64,000 nt of DNA from Blastomussa wellsi (lineage: Eukaryota > Cnidaria > Anthozoa > Scleractinia > Plerogyridae). Both the position numbers and the translations under genes were made by a program. The DNA lies in assembly GCA_947652115.1 (NCBI GenBank), contig OX393561.1:33338381-33402380 (forward strand), in the 5' to 3' direction. This document shows positions 12,401 through 22,024 of the stretch, piece by piece (the first letter of the stretch is position 1; each line of letters opens with the position of its first letter). A model generated the notes under the pieces. It saw nothing but the letters and a program-made list of their open reading frames with translations, made no database searches and was not told the origin of the DNA.

Positions 12401-15400
12401 TAATGTTTTGTACTACTAGTCATATTTTAATTTAATTATTTCAGACTTCTGGCTGATGTCTACTGGCTCCCTGGCTCTGCTAGCCCTTATGGTTATTCCA
12501 TGCAGCCAGTACTCTATTTTTATTTTCAATATTGCTTTTAATTTGTCATAGGCAAGGGAGTGCAAACAAAGAATATATTGTTGTTGTATTGTGTGGTTCC
12601 AGAAAATATCCATACCCCCCATGGAAGGTCGCTGCAATTTATGAGGGGAGGGGAGGGGGTCAAAGAGAGAAATTTCAGAGGGAAGGGGGGGGGGGGGGGT
12701 CACGTTGAGCCTTTTTTCCAGAGGATGTAAAACATGTAACAATTGTTTGTAACAATTAAAATACTTGCGTAAATTGTTATGATGTGTAGTATATATGAAA
12801 TAATTCATATTTGAACTGCGGATATAGATGAAAGTGAAGAATGATCATCACAGTTAATTTCCAATTTAATCAATTGGAAAGGAGAACCCTGAATAAAAAA
12901 CAAGGGCTTCAACGAGATCCCATTGAAGCCCTGATTTTTTCAGCCTTCTTCTTTTCAATTGCTTAAATTGGAAATTATAACTGCGATGATCATTCTTCAC
13001 TTTCATCGTAAATTGTTTTAGCAGTCGAGAAAGGAATAGATTTGGAACTTCCGAGGGGTTTGGGGAGGAGGGTTACAAAAAACTGGAAATTCTGGAGGGG
13101 TGAGGGTGGGGGTTTACGTCTGGAATGGAAATGCCGACGGGCTTGTGGTTAAAACTAAAAAACCTTCTGTGGGGTGGGGGGGGGGCTATAGATATTTTCT
13201 GGAACCACACATTGCATTATTGTTGTTGGCCACTATGCACAATAAACATCCCTGAAATATTCAGTTCACGTGTTCATGGCTTTCTTAGTTGCAGAGTAAC
13301 AACATCATAAACTTTAGGGAAATAGAAGTTTAACTTTTTTTACAAATCATTTTGAACACTAACCTGATAGATCCATATATAGAATGACGCACCATTTAAG
13401 AAGTCATGCACATGTCCGACAACTCTCCACAATACAGGATGACTTGTCACAGCACAGTGGCTTAAAGTTAAAAGAACAACAGAGGGCAAATATTTACAAA
13501 ATTGAACTTTACTGTTAGAGTCTAACAAAATTAAATGCTAAAGCTTTAAAGACTATTGTTAAAGCGCAGTTAATGGAGCGTGACGCCTAAATCCAGACAT
13601 TTGTCTAGCTATAAAAAGTGCAAGCTTGAACTTTGGTATCATTCGCTCGTTATATCGCTACTGTAACTGTTAGTTAGACCTTTAAATTGTGAATCCCACC
13701 CTCCCTCCCTTTGGAGGCTTACTGTTTTTTACTTAATAAACTGGGGTTCACCTCTTGCGTTACGCTATCGGTTAAGTCTTGCAGCAACTTCCCCAAGCTT
13801 CGTTTTCGCTATTTTATTGGCGCTTTTACGCTCTTTTATGCCTCTTCTTGTGCGATCCAGCACGTGCCGGCAGAGTCAGCTCATAGTGCTGGGTAGATAA
13901 GTAAGGTTTGAGAAGTCACAACTGTCTATACTCTAGCACGATGCTGACTGGTTTGTAGTGCCGTTTAGAGTTAGGCTTCTAGGACGCGCAAGCTTTTGGC
14001 CTCACCAACTTGTCCGATCCAGCGCGTGTTTTACCGCTGGGGAGGTAAGTTTGGCTTTTGGGTCACACAATGGAAGTTCGTCTGTCATGCCGATCGCCCC
14101 TTGTTCCCCCCTTGCGCCATATAATGTGTCTTTATTGCGTGTTTGTTCGGGGTTTGAACCATAACTCACTAGGAACTGTGACATTAAATGTCATTTGTAC
14201 TTTTGAACCAGAATTTGCCAATAGACCTTTCTCATACATTTGTTATTCTTTTGTGTTCCTTCTAATCTGCCCACCCAGTCTTGTCAGCACGTACAAAGAA
14301 CAAAAGAACTTGAACTCAGAAATGAGTTTGGGCGGGCACATCAGTGTTAACACAAAAGAATAATAAATGCGTGAGAAAGGTACTATAAGGCAATGTAATT
14401 GTAGATTAATTCTTGAGTTATGTGTAATATTGTTCAATAATTTTGATGATGCCATTGCAATTAAGATTTAATTATTTGAAACTGGGTAGACAAGGAACAG
14501 TCAGAGTTTCTCACTCAAATTCCTTCATTCTAAGCCAAATTTTGTACATAATTAATTTTTGACCTCAGTTAGCCCAATTACTCTGCTTTGGGCATCATTG
14601 GAAATATCTATTCTTACTGCAGAGTTTGAGTACATGTTAAGTGATGTCACGTCTGGTCAAAGGTGGTGGAATCAGAAGTAGAACAAACTAAGGCGTGAGA
14701 CTTTGGGTGAGACAGGCGTGAATGGCTTAATGAAATTGCAATCAGACATGGTAGACATGGATATATAACAATTATTGTTATTGTGCAACACTGTAAGGAT
14801 AACTCTTATTATTAAAAACTAGCTATGGTATATTGCATTTCCTGAGTTTTGATTGGTTGAGAGGCAATGGTATATCAGCTCATATACCACTGACCTACCA
14901 AAAAGGTATGTGTACGCGTAAAAGAGAACGTACATTTTTGCAATGTTTGTACAATATTTTTTGGGTGTTTTTAATAAAACAATAATTCCACTCGCGCTTG
15001 TTGGATATGAGATGGTTATAGTCAACTCGACGCTACGCACCTCGTTGGCGTTGTATCTACCATCTCATATCCAACACGTGCTTGTGGAATAATTGTTACT
15101 TATATGAAATAATAACTACCTGGAATCATGATTGTGGACCAGTCCAATCATGGCACACATCCAGCCCATGAATCCAGCAGCAATACAGGACAAGAGGAAA
15201 TTATGGGCTAGCCAGAACATCTGCAAAGGATAAGAAACCAACAAAAGTGCTTTACTGTGCTTTAGTTGTTTACATCGCTTAACACACTTATCTAAAACAA
15301 TTATCTTACTATGTGCACGCATTGCTGGCCTACAATGCTAGATACAGTAACAATGTTTCTACAACCTTAGACAGAAGTAGTTGGAATGACACAAATATTG

Positions 15401-18400
15401 ATACTTCATGCTTAAACTTTGTCATTATCGCATGCAAACATTTTTAGATGTCCCCCTCTCCCCTTTCAATGTTGAACCAGTTTGTGGTAAGTAAACTGAC
15501 TTTATTACATGAACAGCAACTTGGACTGATCTGTCCTGAAAATGCTTAAAGTAAAGTAAAGTAAAGAAATACCAGGTGAGCTTTTGCGTGAAAACATGAT
15601 ATCTTCACACGTGACGATAACATGTTATCTTCACATGTAAAGATATCACTGTTGCTATGGTTATGTAATAAATCCTGCCTTTCACAACACTCGAAGAGAA
15701 ATTTCGTATCTCCATGCGGCCATGCAATATCCTCTATTTGGAATAATTGTTGGGTAGTTCAACATTGAGAAGGAGGAGTGGGAGAAAAGGAATAAATTTG
15801 GAAATCGTGCCTGCCCAACACTTCTGACAATGGTTGTAGATAGCTCTTTGCACGAGTTGCAAGCCTATAATGTGTGGTTCCACACATGGAGGATCATTAT
15901 ATTGAAAATTCCAAGAGGTAGACAAAAAAGACCAAAATATGTAAAGGAAAAGATGTCTGAGCTGTTTCAATGAAACATAGCATCAAAGGAGAAGTGATCT
16001 GATTTAGCTTTTTATTTTGCTGTCTAAAGGAAGTCTGCTGGAGGACATCATGAAGTCCAATGAAGATGGAAGTCTTGCAATTTTCAAGTTATGGGTTGGT
16101 ACATGTACCTCGTACCAAGCTTTAGCGGGTTGAAACTGTTAACTCGCTAAGCCGTGCATGGGTACAGATAATGTTTTGCTTGCTTTAGACAGCTAACTGA
16201 CTTTAGCCACATCAATTAGGACTAGGCTTAAGGGCTGATTTGAAGGCAGTCATAACGATATTTGGCTTGAAATTTACTGTGACAAAAGTCTTTAAAAATT
16301 CTGTTATATGTTGGCAAGGAGTCCTGCTATTTCCAAAAAAAACTTGTTACATCCGGGATATATCATAAGATGTATGTCAAGATGGTCGAGGAAGCCGCTT
16401 TGAATCACACTTCAAACCTTGATGTGAGTAGAACTTGTTCTTTTAACGATTTTTTTACCGTCTGGTTTAGCTAGCGATCAGAGCTTGCTATGATTTGTTG
16501 TGAGAAGCAATTTGATCTGCGTGGTTTTCCAGTCACGAATTGACACAAACCATACCGGCTAACGTGTCATTTAGTTAGTCATTATTTCCCACAATTCATC
16601 TTGGACTTGTTTGAAAATGAAGCGATCACCAATGTAGCATTCTTTTTCTTAGTTCATTTGAGCCCTTTACATAGATTTAGAAGGCTTCACAGATCACCTC
16701 TCGCCCGGGTTCTTTTTAAGTTTGTTTTCATAGCTCCCAATTTAAGTTGTAAGCAACTGTTAATTAAATTGGTGGAATCCATGATTCTACGAGAATGCAG
16801 CAGATACAGTCTTGTTGGTTTAAAAAGACATAGATTACAGTTATTTTCGTTCATCTGCACTAAGATTATCCCTCATTGAAACTTTCCCATCAAAAAATTG
16901 TATCAGAACTGTAGAGCTGTGTCAAATGTCATTAGCCACCTTCTTATAAAGTAGGTTAAATGTATACGTACATCTAAACTGGAATTTCAGGACCTTAACC
17001 AGACAAGGCAAAATCTTCAGTCACCAAAAGTGCGAGCCTCAAAGGGGTGAATATTTATTTTTAGCATTTTCCATGTTGCATTTCTTCAGAAAATTAATCT
17101 CCTTCATCTAAAACTATGCAATGGAAACTATTTTGTTAAGTTTCCTGGCCCCAAAAACTATCCTTCAAGGCATGCAGTACAAATATTTAAGGGATAAAGA
17201 TAAAGGTATTATTATTAAAGCAATCAATTAATCCAACCTGAGCACTCCAGAGTAGAAGCACCACAACTGGAATTCCAATGTAGCGTAACCACATCCATGG
17301 TGACCGCTTTGGGTCCTGTCATTGAATAAATTAACGAACATCAACTGCTTAAAAATTTAACATCTTGCTTTAAAATGAATGCTTCAGGATTTAAATATTA
17401 CTGACAGTAATATTTAACCAGAAGTAATACTTCTGGTTTCTGTCACATTAATTCAGGGTTCCCAATAACCAGGGAAAATAAGCAAAGCGCAGGAGAAGGA
17501 CATTATGTAGCTAAATGTACATGTAACTTATAGCCTTACTTAAACTACAGGGAAACCGCCATGCTTCAAAAATTCAACAGACCTGTTCAGCGGTAATCTT
17601 GGGACTATGCACTGTATAGCCTTCGAAACATGCTTGTTTGCTGCAGTCTGCTACCTTACCCTCCCTCCCTTGGAGATGGACTGGGTAAGTATGAAGGTTG
17701 GTAAGTATCTCCACTGATTCTTTCAGTGGTGGTGCCTGGCAGTGGTTGTCACTCTCAGGGTTGCCGTGGATACCTGTCTGCCCTGCTAAAGGCTCTCATT
17801 TTGCCTGGCATCACCGCCCCATTCAATTAGGCACCTTTCCCAAGCTCACGGGGATCTATTGGGTATATTTACCTTTCAAAAAATTGCAGATGTTAATAAT
17901 ATTATTGCTTGATACAAGAGTAGGAATGAACAAGATTAACCTGTTTTGTACTTACTTATTTAGTTACTAAATTAAATAATGAACTAACTAATTAATGACA
18001 AGACAAAGATCACAAGTTCATTTCCCCCAATGCAAGCTCTAATCTCACTGGTCTGTACCTGATTTGTTTCCTTGAAATGTTTTTTGACCCTGTTCCTTAC
18101 TGTTTGGTAAAACAGCCTGGTGAAGAAAATAGGCAAACTATTAGACAAATTAAATTGGTTCATTTACAGTGAATGTCCAGCACCTAGAGCAGTTTTCACT
18201 TCAATTTGGATCATGTATCTTATAGGGCCACGATCGATATATCAAACGATGGTCGATGTGCCGTTTGTTAGTAGATCAACACTCGACCAACATACCATTA
18301 ATGTAGATCAACTATCGTTCAAGAGTCAACCACTTACCCATTGGTGGAGACCATATACCATCTTTTGCTTTGGTTTTGTGTTGCTTCCTTTAGTGATCAG

Positions 18401-21400
18401 TTTAAAAATTTTGCACCACTTTTTTAAAAGAGGAGTAAAACCAAAACCAAACGTGACTCGAGAGTGCACGTTTTCCCGTACGCATACCGTAGAATCCCGG
18501 TTATAAGCCCTGGGCTTATACAATTTTGTAAGGGTTTTTGGGTGGGCCTATAATCGGGGGGGCTTATAACCCGGGGGGCTTATAATAGGGAGGAAAAAAA
18601 CGTCTAAAATATGTCGCTAATGTACCGCCTAATTATTGTTAACTGTATACGGTACCCGGTATAACAGGGGTATAACCGGGAGGAAATTTCTATTAGCAGA
18701 GAGGTGGGCTTATAATCGGGTGGGCTTATAACCGGGAGGAAATTTCTATTAGCAGAGAGGTGGGCTTATAATCGGGGGGGCTTATAACTGGGGGGGCTTA
18801 TAACCGGGATTCTACGGTACCCGTCCTCAAATTTTCTTGGACAAATCCGTCCAAGGGGGAAAGGTGCAGTGAGGTTATCCCTATGTTAAGCACCAACCGG
18901 TGAAATGAGGCCAGACCACAACACCGGGAACCTCGCTCCCTACACTTTGGGAGAAGTGCGTGGGTTCTTTAATGACCCCTGATTGCCGTAACACTGAAGA
19001 TACAGGAGAAGGGACCTATGGGGTTTCGTCCTTATCCGAGAAGACTAGAATGTCTAACAATTTGCAGATGTCATTACAAAGACAGCACATTCTCCTCAGA
19101 TATTTTAAGACCCTGAGTGTTGGTCCAGTCTACTAGGGCTCAAAACCGAGACCCTTAACACAGCAGTCCGGCGCTCTACCAAATGAGCTAACCAGGTGGG
19201 GTTAAGACCTTGACTTCGGCGATGACCTGGCTCTACTGTTACACAGAATACAGGATATGAGGGACACAACACGGGCCTTGGAGAAACATTAAGATGCAAA
19301 GGTAGGCCTGAATGTGGTGATGGTGTGTTGATCACAGGGAAGAAGATCAAGGAGGCAGATGAGTTGATGTACCTCAGAAGCATAGTTAGGCATGCATTGG
19401 GAAGACGAGGCAGGCATTGCAATGTTGAGACCAATATGACGATCTACAGCACAAACAACCAAGCCCAAGTTGAGAATCTTTGGGTCAAATGTGAAGGCGG
19501 CGCTCCTATAATTTTGGAGGCCGAGATGGGGATTGAAGTTGCAAGTGTTGGTCAACCAGAGCCTGAGGAAAATCCTGAGGATTTGGTGGCCTAGAGGAAT
19601 ATGCAATGAGGATATTTGAAGACAAGCAGGGCAGCGACCAGAAACCAGTAGTGCAGGAGATAAGAAAAAGAGATTGGGGTTGGATTGGTCATAGAGGGGA
19701 ACTCACAGGGGAAGGGCGAGAGAGGGGAGAGAGAGACACCAGCACACCTGGAGGCGCACAAGAATGGTAGAGTTGGAGTCACAGCTCACATGGCAGGAAG
19801 CAAACATACCGTGCCAAATAGGGCCAGGTGGTGGGCACAAGTGGATGACTTATGTTCCACTAGGAATGAAGAGTTGAGTGTTAGCTACATGTAATTACTT
19901 TGAGTTTTGATTGGTTCATTGTATATTGTCTCCATCCATTGTGATTGGCAAAAGACATTTAGCATAATTAGCAGGAATTTATTTTAGAGCTGACAAGAGA
20001 CTGTTTGCAAGATACATGTATTTGTGTTTACAGGCAATTTCTCCCAGCCTTAATTTTTGCAGCTCTCCCCACTCCCCAAACCTTCCCTCACCCCTGGTTT
20101 ATCTCTTTGTTAGTTTCTCATAAAAAAGTTTCAAAGCATAAGCATGTATAATTGATGATGTGGTTGGACCTCATACTTCTTCATTATTGTTTTGGTAAAT
20201 TGGTACACAAATTTGTAAATTAGCCACAAGACTATAGCTATGAACTAAATCATACCACCAAATGTAGAAGTGAATGAATTTGCATTTTTCTTGCACTGAC
20301 AGTTCTGGTCTTATTAGGCCTTGATTTCTTTGGGTCATGTTGACTGTTAAAATTGACAGCCATGTTTAAAAGCATAAATTCTACATAGGTACTACTTACC
20401 CACGCTCCGGAAAGGTAGGTAACTCGTCAGAAATAAGCTCTCCAACATAGTATTTTTCCAAAACCCTTACAAGACAAAAGGCATTTCAAGTGTTAGCTAC
20501 CGTTAAAAAAAGGCCTTCAGAATACTTATATAGAATAATGTTATTGTTATTATTATTATTATTATTATTATGTAGTTCATTGGCAGAGAAAGGTAAAGCC
20601 TTGCACAAAAGTTGCCCATACTGCCCAAAACTTATCCTGGTTTCTGCAGCATTAAGCTGCTAGGAATAACTTATTTCTACTCCCCCAGCAGGATGGGATG
20701 CTAGTCCATTGTAGGGTTTCTGGCCACTTATACACCTGGGTAAAGAGAGTGCCTTTCCCAAGAACACAATACAATGCCCTGGCCAGAGATGGGCTCGGAC
20801 TGTCCAATCCAGAGTTAAGTATACTAACCATTGGGTCACCACAACTCCCAAGAACTACATAGAGCACATGGCTGCCTTAGAACTCTCAATCCCGGCTACG
20901 AATACTATGATGCTTCCCATGTTTAAAATTGGATGGGGGGGGGGAGAAGGAGGTAAGCTGACGGAGGGAGGGGGATAGGGGTAGGGTGAGAATGGGACAG
21001 TAGACAAGGGGTAGAATGTGTGAGAGGACGGAAAAGACAAGTGCATTATGTTAAAGGGACATAGTCAGCTAGTGCACACGCGCATTAGATACCATTTCAT
21101 AGCTAATTTGCATATCACATTTTATCGCAATCCATGCTGTTTTAACTAAATATGATCAAATAATGTCATAGGATGAGCAAAAGGACACTCAAAAACAGGT
21201 TTTCAGTCAACGATTGAAAATCGAGTGAAATACTCGGAAGATTGAAGCTGATTTCGAGATGTACTTTTGATTTCAGGTTGAGGTAAACGTTCAAAGTGAG
21301 AACACTAGTGTTTCTTTAAATATTCATATTTGCTATTATGTAATCAAGCAAATCTTGCTTAGTTTTCAACTAGCTTTTGTCCTTTCGAGCTAAGACCAGA

Positions 21401-22024
21401 TGCCGCATTTTTATAGCCTGTTCCAGACACAGTGGGGCACGCGAAGATACGGAAGCGGAAGAGAAAAGAGGTGAGGAGGTGAAGAGTTGAGGTGTACGCA
21501 TCTTCACCCCACCTCTAAGTTCGCAAGCTTATCTTTTCTTTGCGTGCCCCACTATCTAAGAGCCTGGAACAGACTACATTTTTCAGACCTCCCAAACATA
21601 ATAATAATAGTACGACCTTAACTACGATGGTTACAAATAGGATTTTGGTACTGCACTAAAAAAATCCATTAGCTCGATTATATTATTGCGATGCAAAACA
21701 TACTTATGAACACAATCGCTAAAAGCGTGGTACGTTTCGAACACAATTGTCACATCTCTTCCTGCAGCCATAAGCAACATATCCTTTCCACCTGGATGAC
21801 GGGTAAGAAATTTACTAACATCATACACCTAGCAATGGAAAAATAAATATGATCTTAAAAATATACAGGGATCATGACCGACCGCGGTGCACAGTTTACT
21901 ACTGATCAAAAATGGCGCGCAATTAAAATTTCTAAAGTACCTTTCCTCTAACAGCCACGTGAGCGTTTTGTTCTTTATTCAGAGAACTAAGTTCTTCCCA
22001 AGTAAACTTTCTTTTCTTTTCCAT
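460..22024 (-). CDS. Cytochrome-b5 front-end fatty acid desaturase (delta-5-like), 13 exons, 3' end off window
   Basis: Membrane desaturase inserting a double bond near the carboxyl end of polyunsaturated fatty acyl chains at the ER. Exons in transcript order: 22024-21941, 21828-21704, 20465-20400, 18116-18059, 17315-17238, 15220-15120, 13442-13364, 12084-12016, 10899-10810, 7366-7309, 2039-1921, 1268-1188, 506-460. All introns are GT/AG and every junction keeps phase, giving 351 residues plus two bases of the next codon. The start, MEKKRKFTWEEL, precedes a cytochrome b5 domain with haem motif HPGG (residues 39-42). Histidine box 1 is HDSSH (168-172) and box 2 is HLFGHH (198-203), followed by PYTNIDGLDPD. 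Hydrophobic segments lie around 120-165 and 275-335. The third box (Q/HxxHH) and about 90 residues should lie left of base 1. Pattern is closest to fungal and protist delta-5 enzymes. A CCAAT-like site (22141-22150) lies about 120 bp upstream. Regiospecificity cannot be read from sequence. Confidence 0.93.
645..1110 (+). repeat. tRNA-derived SINE, interrupted by a MITE
   Basis: Lies in the desaturase intron at 507-1187. The left part (645-727) resembles the heads of the SINE copies at 2196-2405 and 20645-20846, and the right part (946-1110) shares their body, including the stretch around GATGGACTCACATCCCATC. The MITE at 736-937 separates the two parts. The family is recognised by three copies in this window; no family name is claimed. 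Confidence 0.65.
736..937. mobile_element. hAT-type MITE (202 bp) inside a SINE
   Basis: The ends are inverted: CATAGGCGTACG on the left and the imperfect inverse CGCATATG on the right. They are flanked by a perfect 8-bp target duplication, CTCATAAT, at 728-735 and 938-945. An 8-bp duplication is the hAT signature. A poly-C tract (about 766-778) lies just inside the left end. A second family member is at 33285-33608. It has no coding capacity. Confidence 0.82.
1432..1859. mobile_element. TA-target MITE, family A (428 bp)
   Basis: Terminal inverted repeats begin CCGTAAATCCTCGATTAAGC on the left and, read inward from the right, CTGTAAATCCTCGAATAAGC. TA dinucleotides at 1430-1431 and 1860-1861 are the target duplication. 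Inside both ends a GGCGCTTATT motif is repeated several times (about 1488-1520 and 1753-1850). TA duplication suggests mobilisation by a Tc1/mariner-type transposase; this is inference. It lies in the desaturase intron at 1269-1920. Confidence 0.85.
2196..2405 (-). repeat. tRNA-derived SINE
   Basis: Read on the minus strand it starts with a tRNA-like head: an A-box-like TGGCCTAATGCTTAGAGCA followed by a B-box-like GTTCGAGTCC. A body shared with the copies at 645-1110 and 20645-20846 follows. It sits in the desaturase intron upstream of the Ty3 element. Internal Pol III promoter boxes are degenerate, so it is an insertion rather than a tRNA gene. Confidence 0.7.
2559..2713 (+). repeat. 5' LTR of the Ty3 element
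   Basis: It is a direct repeat of 6985-7139, beginning TGTAAGCATG and ending CGTTCGTCA. A TATA-like TATATATAA lies at about 2639-2648 and a polyadenylation-like ATTAAA at about 2664, the usual promoter and poly(A) parts of an LTR. The repeated GTGTGGAATGTG motif inside is a short internal reiteration. Confidence 0.95.
2714..2730 (+). other. Primer-binding site of the Ty3 element
   Basis: The 17 bases TGGTGTCAGGAGTGGGA begin at the first base after the 5' LTR, where a tRNA 3' end primes minus-strand synthesis. TGG is the expected complement of a tRNA CCA end. I did not assign the tRNA. Confidence 0.8.
2784..6848 (+). CDS. Ty3/gypsy gag-pol polyprotein (single ORF)
   Basis: An uninterrupted 1354-residue polyprotein, counting from the methionine of MADGLRKPDPLSFEGN. 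An in-frame methionine at 2754 is also possible; I prefer 2784 because it begins the conserved-looking gag N-terminus. Domain order is gag, two zinc knuckles (cysteines from 224 and from 245, the second a standard Cx2Cx4Hx4C), aspartic protease (IDTGA, Asp 331), reverse transcriptase (IIVDD, Asp 613-614), RNase H (Asp 760) and integrase with an HHCC zinc-binding region from His 972 and catalytic D1036, D1089 and E1125 (DD35E spacing). Gag and pol in one frame with RT before integrase place it in Ty3/gypsy; two knuckles fit a Mag-like lineage (inference). The C-terminal tail is proline/serine rich. It looks coding-competent. Confidence 0.96.
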   Translation: MADGLRKPDPLSFEGNVALNWKHFVQEVEIFIAAAHGDKDDKTKAYILLNLAGREAIEKEKSFVYAPAVLDEDGTVRVQEESRESVEVLKRKFAEICDPRGNVIMERHKFNTRVQKDGEPFQSFVADLRILANTCEYGALKDELIRDKIVCGVTSAHVRKQLLKERDLTLDRAIDIGIANELSDRNNCELSAKVGDSKEEIHSVGKERKFSKRGSKKDLKIQNCKNCGGSHVAKQKSCPAFGKKCLHCGKPNHFEKVCRSKRFGEHSNSRRDGTGQRPTRRRPVDEVYPQFPADQEEGLFIIDAITSKPGNKREIYCTMEINGQEVEIKIDTGAKCNVITLDLFKRIRRNENIDQTKAVQLVAYGGDTLSTLGTAYFQVYLKSMSRSLEFHVVDKPVTPLLGLSDALSLNLIQLHSEVHEVDTTDAFRAAVFDEYKDLFQGDLGNLPVVYKMRLDPNATPVVRPPRKIPLAMEDSVKAELDRMVKIGAITPVSEPTEWVSQMVATRKKDGSIRICIDPRDLNQAIRRPHHPMRTVEDVASRMPNATVFSTLDARSGFWQIKLDQESSLLTTFSTPFGRYRFLRMPFGITSASEVFQRSMEELFAGYPCAIIVDDLLVWGEGTPDHDANLKKVLQRAREVDLKLCAKKCKFRLDRVSYVGHQFTRGGLKPDEAKVTAIREMPTPADPESLRRFLGMANYLHKFISNFSDKSAPLRELLRNDTHWSWGPAQQRAFEALKADISQTPVLKYFDPSKSTTLSVDASKSGLGAVCLQDGHPVAFASRALTEAQTRYAQIEKELLAALFACKKFHDFIYGRQVIIETDHKPLTAIVSKPLHSAPARLQRMLLQLQKYNLKFVYKKGTELYVADTLSRAYIEGDSDSVDDEQIDILSFMSISSARMAELQKHTLEDPVMQKVSGFIVNGWPGKSKSVPPEIQPYFPIRDELIVDDGIIFKGLRVVVPQSLRKEYVQQLHKGHPGVDATKIIAREVVYWPSMIHDIESAISLCQPCNSARPHQQKEPLLIHPVPDLPWSFVSADIFEWDGMQYLILVDSYSGWFEMSTLRDLSSKAVIKKMKNHFATHGIPCKLLTDNGPQFSSREFQSFAGEWSFERVTSSPYFPQSNGLAENAVKQAKNLLDKCKKDGSDPLLGLLNLRNVPRDQTLGSPAQRLMSRRTRCVLPVAKKLLYPRALNSRDVSSRLELKRQQQKLYYDRHAKPLQPLSPQQVVRLQTNRGYEKVGVVKQPTSHPRSYIVQAGGKEYRRNRRHLLPVSEPAPNPFNHHAAADDDVPLSTPSPVKSPPKLTEVPVVPQQSPARSPARPQVPTRPQGSSSGESQPYVTRSGRMSKPNPKYQDFVT
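6976..6984 (+). other. Polypurine tract of the Ty3 element
   Basis: AAAGGGGGA directly abuts the first base of the 3' LTR, the position of the plus-strand primer in LTR retrotransposons. Confidence 0.8.
6985..7139 (+). repeat. 3' LTR of the Ty3 element
   Basis: A 155-bp direct repeat of 2559-2713 with one visible substitution, ending CA immediately before the target duplication GTACT. Confidence 0.95.
7980..8290. repeat. Degenerate tandem repeat, roughly 45-bp period
   Basis: The motif GGAATTGCTCTAACTTGAA followed by ATAACATGCAATAT recurs about six times with substitutions and indels. It lies in the desaturase intron at 7367-10809. I see no coding sense. Confidence 0.5.
8573..9425. mobile_element. 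TA-target MITE, family B (853 bp)
   Basis: Inverted ends of 27 bp with one mismatch start CCGTATTTACCCGTGTAT and lead into a GTCGACC motif. TA at 8571-8572 and 9426-9427 is the target duplication. Subterminal TATAAGTCGA motifs recur near both ends (8607-8617 and 9353-9362). The interior has no transposase ORF. It lies in the desaturase intron at 7367-10809. Confidence 0.87.
11640..11912. repeat. Degenerate GAGATCTCGG-type repeat
   Basis: About 270 bp are dominated by variants of GAGATCTCGGCGAGATC, with more than ten GATCT cores spaced irregularly. The core CGAGATCTCG is itself a palindrome. It lies in the desaturase intron at 10900-12015. Open frames across it in both strands are by-products of the repeat. 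Confidence 0.7.
12832..13008. repeat. Foldback element
   Basis: Outer arms of about 43 bp are near-perfect inverted copies: the left begins GATGAAAGTGAAGAATGATC and the right ends with its inverse GATCATTCTTCACTTTCATC. A second inner inverted pair, around AAGGGCTTCAA and TTGAAGCCCT, forms a hairpin in the middle. It lies in the desaturase intron at 12085-13363. Confidence 0.8.
14225..14381. mobile_element. Small inverted-repeat MITE
   Basis: Arms of about 50 bp start ACCTTTCTCATACATTTG on the left and end with the imperfect inverse AAATGCGTGAGAAAGGT on the right, enclosing about 55 bp. The target duplication is unclear. It lies in the desaturase intron at 13443-15119. Confidence 0.65.
14978..15097. 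repeat. Foldback repeat with ~39-bp arms
   Basis: The left arm AACAATAATTCCACTCGCG continues to GATATGAGATGGT. The right arm is its inverse with a few mismatches, starting ACCATCTCATATCCAAC and ending AATAATTGTT. It ends about 20 bp before the exon at 15120-15220. Confidence 0.65.
18487..18817. mobile_element. TA-target MITE, family C (331 bp)
   Basis: Perfect inverted ends of 23 bp start CCGTAGAATCCCGGTTATAA. TA at 18485-18486 and 18818-18819 is the target duplication. The interior consists of many copies of GGGCTTATAATCGGGGGG and its relatives, plus a direct repeat of TATTAGCAGAGAGGTGGGC (two copies). It lies in the desaturase intron at 18117-20399, next to a SINE. Confidence 0.9.
18835..19199 (-). 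repeat. tRNA-derived SINE, second family
   Basis: On the minus strand the head reads as a tRNA: CACCTGGTTAGCTCATTTGG then TAGAGCGCCGGACTG (A box) and GGTTTTGAGCCC (B box, one base off the consensus). A body of about 290 bp with no tRNA similarity follows. The tRNA-like part alone lacks a matching 3' half, so a functional tRNA gene is unlikely. It is not similar to the SINE family at 2196-2405. Confidence 0.75.
19320..19890 (+). pseudogene. LINE reverse-transcriptase C-terminal relic
   Basis: A broken frame encodes EADELMYLRSIV, resembling the YLGS-type motif that follows the polymerase domain of many non-LTR retrotransposons. Further on, IRKRDWGWIGH and ARWWAQVDDLCSTRNEE match the usual C-terminal end pattern of such proteins. 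Frames shift between the pieces and no 5' part is present. It lies in the desaturase intron at 18117-20399. The clade is not assigned. Confidence 0.45.
20541..20571. repeat. TTA microsatellite
   Basis: About ten consecutive TTA units with one interruption, in the desaturase intron at 18117-20399 or its boundary with exon 20400-20465 on the 5' side. Confidence 0.85.
20645..20846 (-). repeat. tRNA-derived SINE (same family as 2196-2405)
   Basis: On the minus strand it shares the segments GGACAGTCCGAG, ATGGACTAGCATCCCATC and GGGGGAGTAGAAATA with the copies at 2196-2405 and 645-1110. It lies in the desaturase intron at 20466-21703. Confidence 0.65.
21414..21576. mobile_element. Small inverted-repeat MITE
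   Basis: The left end TAGCCTGTTCCAG and the right end CTGGAACAGACTA are inverted. Just inside them the pair AGTGGGGCACGCGAAGA and TTGCGTGCCCCACT is also inverted. It lies in the desaturase intron at 20466-21703. Confidence 0.65.

Noticed and set aside
18120..18506. 128-residue plus frame
   Set aside because: It overlaps a real desaturase intron and runs into a MITE; there is no recognisable domain.
19130..19199. Possible tRNA gene on the minus strand
   Set aside because: The A and B boxes are present, but the 3' half does not complete a cloverleaf and a SINE body follows.
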